From Diploptera punctata (taxonomy: Eukaryota; Arthropoda; Insecta; Blattodea; Blaberidae), in the NCBI GenBank assembly GCA_030220185.1, contig JASPKZ010010273.1, positions 744,001 to 808,000 on the forward strand: a DNA stretch of 64,000 nucleotides, written 5' to 3'. The notes beneath the pieces are model-generated. The model had not been told where the DNA came from. It saw only the letters and a list, made by a program, of their open reading frames with translations, and did not search any database. The position numbers and the translations under genes were made by a program. Every line of letters starts with the position of its first letter. Position 1 is the stretch's first letter. This document shows, piece after piece, positions 12,401 through 22,200 of this stretch.

Positions 12401-15400
12401 AGTAGCTTAACATTTTGTTTTTTAATTCTATGTTTGTTTTATTTTAGAAAGAAAAAATTAATGCTCAAACTCTGGATCTTTAACTCTGTGCATCTGTATG
12501 ATACCAATTACACCATCTGATCTCCGATACAAACGTTGAGAAATTCTTTCTATAATAAAACTGTGTCCAATTCTGGAAAGTGTTAATTTAAAAATCTCTA
12601 TGGCGCAACAGCCTTATAAGGCCCTTTACCTAACACAGGCTGCTGGCCTCATATCCACATGTGTTAATTGCATAGGAACATGATCATGCAGCCAGTATAG
12701 AAGTGACATGTGGTCAGCATGTCAGGTCCCCCAGCCGTTATAGCTGGTTTTTTCAACCTGGAACATCTACTTATTGTAGCTACCCAAATCCCTCATGATG
12801 CTGGGTGGGTGCCATCCCATACTGGCCAAAATTTCATGAGAAAGTTTCTTCCCCATGGAGACTCAAACCAGCACAATTCCTGTAGCTCTATACCAAGACA
12901 TCTTGCCTTAACCAAACAGCTACAGTGCAGGACGTTAATTTAAAATATAACATCAAAATATGAAGCTTTACCACTTAAAGTAATGTATAAATTCTCAATT
13001 AAATACTTCAAATAAAAGTTGTCAGATGGCATTGCTGGTAGCAGTTGCTATTGGCCTTCAGTTGAAAGAGAATTGTGTAAGTGGAAAGAATTGATGTTCA
13101 TATCGGAGCTCGGATGGTGTAATTGGTATCATACTGATGCGCAAAGTCAGAGATCTGAGGTTCAAGCCCTGGTTCGAGCATTAATTTTTCTTTCTAAAAT
13201 AAAACTATGTCCAATTCTGGAAAGTGTTAATTTTATATATTACATCAAAATCTATGTTTGTGTGTTCAAGCCTGATTGAGATCAATGGATCTTTTCAGGG
13301 CATATAAACTCTGTGACTTCTTTCAGAACAGAGGGACTTCATCAGCTCAGTGGCCTCAAAAACTATGAATTCAACATTAACATTGGATTTTTTTTATTAT
13401 TATTTTTATATGTTACCCCCTATCATCCCTAATGGAGTTTATGGGTCTCTAAAATTCCTAATTGTAAGTCATATGTACCAAGTTTGGTTGATAAAACAGT
13501 TCGCATGTTCCAAAATTGTACCAAGCTACGACTAATTATTCTTCCACATACAGTATATTGTCCATCGCTGTGGTCTCGAGGTAGCATGCTGCCTTGTCAT
13601 GCAGCGGCCCGGGTTCGATCCCCGGTCGGGGCAGTTTTTCTGGGTGAGGTTTTTATCGGGGTTTTTCCTCACCTGTAAGACAAATGTCAGGAAAACTTTA
13701 AGGCCCAAATGGTCCCCGAAATCATATGGTCATCATCATCCTTCACCTGTGTGGAAAGCAACGGGAAGCTACCACACATACAATTCCCTAGTAAAGCTGC
13801 AAGCGTAGCATGAAAATGCTATGATTGCAGTGAAGGACCTGTCCTTGGGCAGAATTACTATGGATGGATACAGTATATTAGTCTATATGCTAATCCAGGA
13901 CATAGCATCCAAATCTATTCATTTACCCATGAAACAAACATTTAAATGTCCAAACTTCTGCATTTATAATTTTAAGTATGACTATTTTTATTTACAAACC
14001 GGTAGTTATGCAGAAACTAAATTATTTCACATTTTAATAATAAAGAGAAAAATCATTGTGAAAGTAAATCATCTGCTCTCCATCGAGGATAACTAAAAAT
14101 ATCCGGAATACATATAATTTATATTGTTGATATAAAAGGTTGAATTATATAGTTGATGTTAATTTTTTTCTGAAAAAAAATCTTTTTTTTTTAAATCTAT
14201 AGGAACTTGGTTCATAACTATCATTAAATAAAGTGCACAAGAGTAAAGTAAGGTAGAATATTTTTATCACTCACCTCATATTGTTGTTCTTATTTGATTA
14301 TAAAACTAGTTTCGGAACATAGTTTCTGCTCCATCCTCAGTATCATCACGACCGTTGTTCTGTCGTCTTGAAGAGTTGTCCTTCTCTCCTTCCATTGGCT
14401 GACTGAAAAACCTCAAAACCAGGTCATTCTCACCGGGAATTTCAAAGTTCATTAATTTCTTCTTTTCGCTCTTTTGAATGTAGATCTTTTCCCAAACAGT
14501 AAGTTCTTTTGGTTTTTCTATTTGTTTTAATAATTTTGCTTCTTTCTCGATAAGATGTTTTTCTGACCATGCATGGGCAGCCACTGCAGATTTTTCTACT
14601 TCCCCTTTCTTGACATTCCTGAGATGTTCATTTATTCTAGTTTTCAAATTTCTTTTAGTTTTTCCTATGTAGAATTTCTCACATTCTTCACATTTAATTT
14701 GATAAATCCCTGATTTGTTTTCTTCTTTAATTTTCTCATTCTTATTAGGTCTAATCAGTCTACTGATGCTGTAGTCATTTTTGGGTGCTAACCTTATGTT
14801 GAAATCTTTAAAATTTTTTGAAACTTGTGGTGTTTTAATGGATGATATGTGAATTTTCTAAATTTTACATTATCTTCTTTTACTTTTAGAAGAGTGCTTT
14901 GATTAATAAATTTTTGTCTTTTGAACTTGTTTATTTTTTTGAGTATCATTTTTATAGCAAAACCATTTTTCGTGGCTACGTTGATTATGTGTTCTTTTTT
15001 CTTTTTCATAATTTTCTTTGTTCATTGGTATGTTCACTAATCTATATGTGTCAAACTATTGAAAACTGCTTCTTTGTGAGCTATGTGATTGAAACCTAAA
15101 GCTTTTATGTTTATTTAAGCTTTAGGTTTCAATCACATAGCTCACAAAGAAGCAGTTTTCAATAGTTTGACACATAGATTAGTGAACATACCAATGAACA
15201 AAGAAAATTATGAAAAAGAAAAAGAACACATAATCAACGTAGCCACGAAAAATGGTTTTGCTATAAAAATGATACTCAAAAAAATAAACAAGTTCAAAAG
15301 ACAAAAATTTATTAATCAAAGCACTCTTCTAAAAGTAAAAGAAGATAATGTAAAATTTAGAAAATTCACATATCATCCATTAAAACACCACAAGTTTCAA

Positions 15401-18400
15401 AAATTTTTAAAGATTTCAACATAAGGTTAGCACCCAAAAATGACTACAGCATCAGTAGACTGATTAGACCTAATAAGAATGAGAAAATTAAAGAAGAAAA
15501 CAAATCAGGGATTTATCAAATTAAATGTGAAGAATGTGAGAAATTCTACATAGGAAAAACTAAAAGAAATTTGAAAACTAGAATAAAAGAACATCTCAGG
15601 AATGTCAAGAAAGGGGAAGTAGAAAAATCTGCAGTGGCTGCCCATGCATGGCCTGAAAACAATCTTATCGAGAAAGAAGCAAAATTATTAAAACAAATAG
15701 AAAAACCAAAAGAACTTACTGTTTGGGAAAAGATCTACATTCAAAAGAGCGAAAAGAAGAAATTAATGAACTTTGAAATTCCCGGTGAGAATGACCTGGT
15801 TTTGAGGTTTTTCAGTCAGCCAATGGAAGGAGAGAAGGACAACTCTTCAAGACGACAGAACAACGGTCGTGATGATACTGAGGATGGAACAGAAACTATG
15901 TTCTGAAACTAGTTTATAATCAAATAAGAACAACAATATGAGGTGAGTGATAAAAATATTCTACCTTAATGAATATACCTCATAGTGAGAATTCCTAAAA
16001 TAAGTAGTTAAGAGTAAAGTAGTTCATATTATTGTTGTGAATTTTAGACTTCTACATTATTATTTTAAATAATTATGAGACATGCTAAAAAAAAATATTG
16101 CCTCACCTCATGCTTCTATTTAAAAAAAAAGATTTAATATCTAATATAAACCTCATACTGTTACTTCCATAAGGTTTGATTATGAGACATGATTTAAAAA
16201 AACAGTAGGTCATACAGTATGGAATTCATTATTAAATGGCAAGTTTAAATATCATTTTCATAATTTAATCCATATTATTGGATACAATTTTATCCAGGAC
16301 AAAACATTTTTAAGAGAAAACATTTTGCCCAAACTGGGATTTGAACCCAAAATCTCTAGTTCTGCATACTAATGCATTGACTGCTATATTATCTGGGCAT
16401 CACACTTCAGACAGAAATTTTTCTCTTATATAATCCCATGTGCATGCAGCAGTAACTTTCATCCACACAACTCCATCTGGCTACTTCTTATTCAAGAAGA
16501 TTTAATAGGATTTAACACTACTATTATAGCTGTGATGCTAATATTGCTTCTTCTTCTTCCTTCCAAATATTAGGCCAAGGCCTGTTACGATCCTATAGAA
16601 AATTTTCCCTCCAGCATTTCATAGGATGACCCAGAGATCTTCCTTCTCTTGGTATATAATTATAAACAGCTTTGGGATCCGATTTGAACTCATTCTTTCA
16701 AGATGGTGTTTCCAATTTAGTTGGTACTGTTTTAATATATTCAAAAATTGGCGTAGTCTTCAATTCTTTTAAGATATTGGTGTTCGTTTTCCGATCTCAT
16801 CTGGTGTAACCCGCTGTTCTGCGCATGAATCTCATTTCACAAGCCGTTATTCTGCTTTCATGTTGTCTTTTTAGTGTCCATGCTTCACTACCATAGGTCA
16901 ACACTGGTCTAGTCAAAGTGTTATATAAACACTATGTTGCTATATAACACTGTTACTAATATTGTAATGTTTTTATATGAATTTATACACTCATACTGAA
17001 TGACAAATTAATTTTTGAAGAGAAAAATGTTTGCCTAATAAAAATTTACATGAACACATCACAATATTAGTAATACAGCTGTAAAAATAGCATTAAATCC
17101 TATTAAATATTCTTGAATAAGAATTAGCCAAGTGGCGTTGTGTGGACAAAAGTTCACTGCCATGTGTGCACATGATTATATGGATGATGTTATGCATCAG
17201 CTGGCTAAGTGCCTTTTTTTTAAAAGTGAGATTTTGATGCCATCTGTTGCACTGGCTCATGAAGTAAGTGTATGTACACTTTTAGCACCAACTCTTTAAA
17301 CATAGCCTTATTATAAAAAAATATAAATGCCATCAGTCTTACCAGAAATTCTGTGTTTTGCAACAAATGGCTATTCTTCTATTGGATCGGAGGCCACACT
17401 GGACACTATGGAAACGAAAGGGCAGATTTCCTAGCAAAAATAGACTCAACGTTTCAAAGAACTCTATTATATGACAGACTACCTATTTCATTTTGCAAAC
17501 AAAAGCTCCTTCAATACTACAGACATCTGGAACGCGCTGTACACATCATCACACAAAGGCCACCAAACAAAACTCTTCTACCCAAACATCCATACCAGGC
17601 AAGAAACCGTCCTAAATCCAACTTTCGTACTTACACAATTCCTCACAAACCATGGAAAATTCCAACAATACCTACATAGAATTGGAAAAGCAGCCTCACC
17701 GAAGTGCCCATGCTCAGAAGACGACCAAACAGCTATGCATCTTTTACTTCACTGCAAGCTACAGACCAGCGCACATCAAGAACCCAACATAGTGCTAAGA
17801 AAAGTTATCAAAATGCCATAAACAATCAAGTACATAAATTAAATATTCCAGACACTGAAATAAACCATATTAATTGTAAAACCGCCCTGTGCCGTAGCCC
17901 AGTGGTTAAGGCAGGAAGCCTTGGCGCAGAGCTACGGGACTTGCGCTGGTTCAAGTCTCCATGGGGGAAGAAATTTTCTCATGGTATTTCGGCCAGTGTG
18001 GGACCGGTGCACACCCAGCATCGTGAGGCATTTGGGTAGCTACAATAAGTAGCGGCTCCAGATTGAGAAAACCAGCTATAACGGCTGGGGGACTCGACAT
18101 GCTGACCACATGTCACCCCTACACTGGCTGATTATCATCTACCTCTGTGATTGACACATGTGGATGTGAGGCCAGCAGCCGGCTGGTAGGCTAAGGGCCT
18201 TGTAGGCCTGTCATGCCAGGAGTTAAATTGTAAAACCATATAAAGTGTAAACTAAATATCCTGCGATATACCCACAGGGTAAAACGTAGGTTGTAAAACT
18301 TGTGTCAAATAAAAAAAAATGGCGATGAAACTAGATCTTCATAAATGCTAATCTAAACTTTCCATCATGTAGCTATGTGCCAAATATTCCCACTCTTAGA

Positions 18401-19043
18401 TTGTTGATGCATAATTGTCAAACATGGAAAATAATTGCCTTATCGAGTATTGTTAGTTTGGTGCTACAATAAATAGTGAAGATTGACTTAAACTTTAAAC
18501 ATATTTTTCCAGGAACTCATATAATGGTGCATAGCCAGTTGATGCATAACACTGTCCATATAAGAGAGAGAAAAATTTCCATAAAAAGTGTGATGCCCAG
18601 ATAGCATAACTGTCAATACACGTAAATTCAAATTCCAGTTTGGGGAAAAAAAATTCTCTTCAAAATTTGTCATTTAGTGTGAGTGTATAAATTTATACTA
18701 AAACATCGCAATAAAACATTATTCTTGAGCAAAGTTTTGTTGATGTACAAATGAAAATATAATAAATTTCCAATATCTGAAAATATGTACTCAATCCGGT
18801 TTTTTTTTTTTTGTACAGGCTACCAAAAGTGGTGGTGTGGTAATGATGGTTGGCATGGGAGCACCTGAAGTAAAAATTCCATTAGTTAATGCACTAGCCA
18901 GAGAAGTAGACATCCGTGGTCTCTTCAGATATGCCAATGAGTGAGTATTATTATAATTAGTATACCGTATTATTACATTACCATAAAATGAAAAGAATCT
19001 ACCATTATTTCAATTCATATAAAAAATAACAAAACTACTTATT

Positions 19044-19117
<74 letters not shown>

Positions 19118-19137
19118 TAATAATAATAATAATAATA

Positions 19138-19210
<73 letters not shown>

Positions 19211-22200
19211 TACCATGGACTTTCTCTTCTATGAACATTACATAAAATTCTGTCCAAAATTCTTTTAGAGAGATTAATTCCATATGCAGAGGAAATTATA
19301 GGAGATTATCAATACTCCTTCAGGTGAAATAGATCAACAATTGACCAAATATTAGTATCCAGCAAATTTTATAAAAGATCAGCCAGTGTGTCAGTTATTT
19401 ATAGAGTTCAAAAAAGTTGATAACATTTTTAGGACAGATGGCCTGTATAAAATTTTGCTTGAATTTTATGTACCCAAACTATTTTTAGATTAATAAAAAT
19501 ATGCTTGGATAGAACTCATAGTAAAGAATGAATACGGTATGTCAACGAGCTTTTCCACCAAGAAAAAATTGAAACAAAGAGATGTATTATCACTATTGCT
19601 GTATAACTTCATTCTTGAATATGACATTAGGAAAATCACTCAGACAATCTGGGTTTAGATATGAATGATATTTAACATATTTTTGCCTATACTGATGATG
19701 TGATTCTAAGAGAAGATAATGTTAATGAGGAAGCAAAAAAATGCAAAATCCTTTTTAAATGTTTCAATGATATTCCCTTAGATATAAACAGACAAAAAAA
19801 AAGTATATGGAAATGTTGTTTATTTTTTATCATTTCACTCACCTCATACTTCATAATTTATAGCAGACCCAGGGTTTCTTCACGTAATTCGTGACATTGT
19901 CAATGCTGCGTCATGTTCACAACTGACGTCCAACGGACGTTGGACGTCAGTTGTGAACATGACGCAGCATTGACAATGTCACGAATTACGTGAAGAAACC
20001 CTGGGTCTGCTATAAATTATGAAGTATGAGGTGAGTGAAATGATAAAAAATAAACAATATTAAAGAACCTCATAGTGTTATTTCCTATCTACATAACTTA
20101 ATATGGAAATGTATTGTGATTTAAATATAGCAATTTATGACAAGATTACTACAGGTAATAATTCTTATGAAAAAATAAAAACATTGTATATCTAGGATAG
20201 TCCTGCATTGTAGCCAAGTGGTTAAGGCAAGAGGCCTTTTGCGCAGAGCTATGGGACTTGCACTGGTTTGAGTCCCCACGAGAGAAGAAATTTTCTCATG
20301 GAATTTCGGCCTGTGTAGGATCTGTGCCCACCCTGCATCGTGAGGCATTAGGGTAGCTACAATAAATAGAGGCTCCAGGTTGAGAAAATCAGCTATAACA
20401 ACTAAGGGACCCGACATGCTGACCACATGTCACCCCTACACTGGCAGGATGATTGTCTACCTCTATGATTAACACATGTAGATGTGAGGCCAGCAACTAA
20501 CTGGTAGGCCAATGACCTTCTAGGACTGTCACACCATGGAGTTTAGTTTTTTTTTTTTTTGGTATATCTAGGATCATCGTAACAGATCAACTTAAATACA
20601 TATAAAGAAATTAAATATTGATTGTTTAAGGCAGGAAATTTGAGTTACTTCAGTTCAGAATCTCCTTTCTTCTCGGCTTTTCTCTAAGAATACAAAGATT
20701 AAAACATTTAAAATGATAATGTTGTCTATGGAACTTACATTAAGAGAAGGAATCAAGCTACAAGTACCGGTATTCTAAAATAAGATTCTAAAATGAATAT
20801 TTGACCCCATAATGGATGTGAATGGAGAATGGAAGAAGCATTGCAATGAGGAGCTTCATAATTTATATTGTTGTCCTAATATTGTCAGTATTATAAACTT
20901 ATAATCCTTGCAGGAGATTGAGATGGACAGGTCAGTAGCTTAAATGGTTGAAAGTAAAAATGGATATATCCAGACACAAACAGGACATATCCAATAGGTT
21001 ATTAAAATAAAATATAGTCTAATTATATTAACACACAAGGAAAATCTGCTTCATTGTTTTTAAATTAACTCAACTGACACTATTGATCAAGTATAATCTA
21101 AATTTAAATATTTATAGAATATAAAATATTAATCCGAAAATTATTTATTTTTTGAAGAGAAAATTGTTTGCCTGGACTGGGATATGAACACAAGACCTCG
21201 GAATTTATACACCATTGCACTAACCATCATGCTATCCTACTTCAGGCAAACTTTTTTCATAGTTAAACATGAAGTATGAGGTGAGTGAAATAATAAAAAA
21301 TAAACAATGGGAAATAACATTGAGGTTCTTAATTCAATGAATGAATGAGTCATTTCCTATCTTACCTCAGTTTGTTTTCTTAAACGTGAAAACTGCAGTT
21401 TTCAAGAGGACATCCCTCCCATTTTCAACCAATATTATGAGTCATAATGGGAGGGATGTTCCTCCTGAAAACTGCAGTTCCCGTGTTTAAGAAAACAAAC
21501 TATGAGGTAAGATAAGAAATGACTCATTCATTCGTTAAACATTTTTTCTTCAGAAAATAATTTATGTATCAATGTGAATGTATAATTTAAATTAATATTG
21601 GGAAGTAAACATTATGAGGTTATATCATTAATAGTGAGTGGAAAACATATTTTAACAACTCACCTCATATAATTTCAAATTTCTTTGATACTGGCAGTTT
21701 GTCAATATCTTGTCTCTCTTCAGTCATGGCTTCCACTGTTGGAAGCCATGACTGAAGAGGGACAAGATATTGTCTGAAACCACCGGTATCAAAGAAATTT
21801 GAAATTGTATGAGGTGAGTCATTAAAAATATGTTCTCCACTCACTATTACTGAATGTATAAATTTACATATAACATCATCTCACCTCATAAATACACTTT
21901 CCTCATCTAACAGGTTTTGAAAACCTTCATTTTCATAATTAGCTGAACTCTAGTTGGAATATAGCTGATGATAAAAGCAAAAGCTTTCAAAATATGTCAG
22001 ATGAGAAAAGCATATTTTATGAGATGAAGAGAAAAGTTTCCGATTCATATTTATATTCTATTGATAATTCACCTCAATGTGTTACTTCCCATTAATTCTT
22101 GTTAAATTAAATACCATACCTATGTTAATAAGTAGCACATACATCCTTCTGAAGCAAAAGCATTTGCAATAGAAATAATTCAAACTAAATATCCTCCAAT

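Larger units (their letters stand above)
14251..16009 (+). mobile_element. Large Penelope-like palindrome, head-to-head dimer
   Basis: Bounded by AAGAGTAAAGTA (14239-14250 and 16010-16021). Two arms of ~850 bp (14251-15103 on minus, 15118-15967 on plus) are near-identical inverted copies of the 3' part of a PLE, joined by a 14 nt loop (15104-15117). The right arm is followed by the tail ACCTCATAGTGAGAATTCCT. Both arms encode a GIY-YIG endonuclease fragment and end with a ribozyme-like motif. High identity between arms implies a young insertion. It lies in the SORD intron between exons d and e. Confidence 0.92.
17181..18558. mobile_element. MITE family A copy 2, split by a LINE
   Basis: Ends TGGATGATGTTATGCATCAG and TTGATGCATAACACTGTCCA, flanked by TATA (17177-17180, 18559-18562). 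Outside 17372-18316 it aligns with the copy at 7115-7524, which serves as the uninterrupted version. Confidence 0.65.
16300..18665. repeat. Inverted pair of tRNA-like units with nested insertions
   Basis: Left arm 16300-16545: AAGAGAAAACATTTT, a minus-strand tRNA-like sequence (~16327-16400), TTTTTCTCTTATATA, then TTATTCAAGAAGATTTAATA. Right arm: 17010-17180 continued at 18559-18665, with a plus-strand tRNA-like copy at ~18595-18650. Between the arms lies a LINE fragment (16546-16960). The right arm is split by MITE A, which is split by a LINE, which is split by a SINE. Confidence 0.7.

Noticed and set aside
19010..19283. Open frames of poly-Ile and poly-Tyr
   Set aside because: They are translations of the (TAA)n microsatellite.
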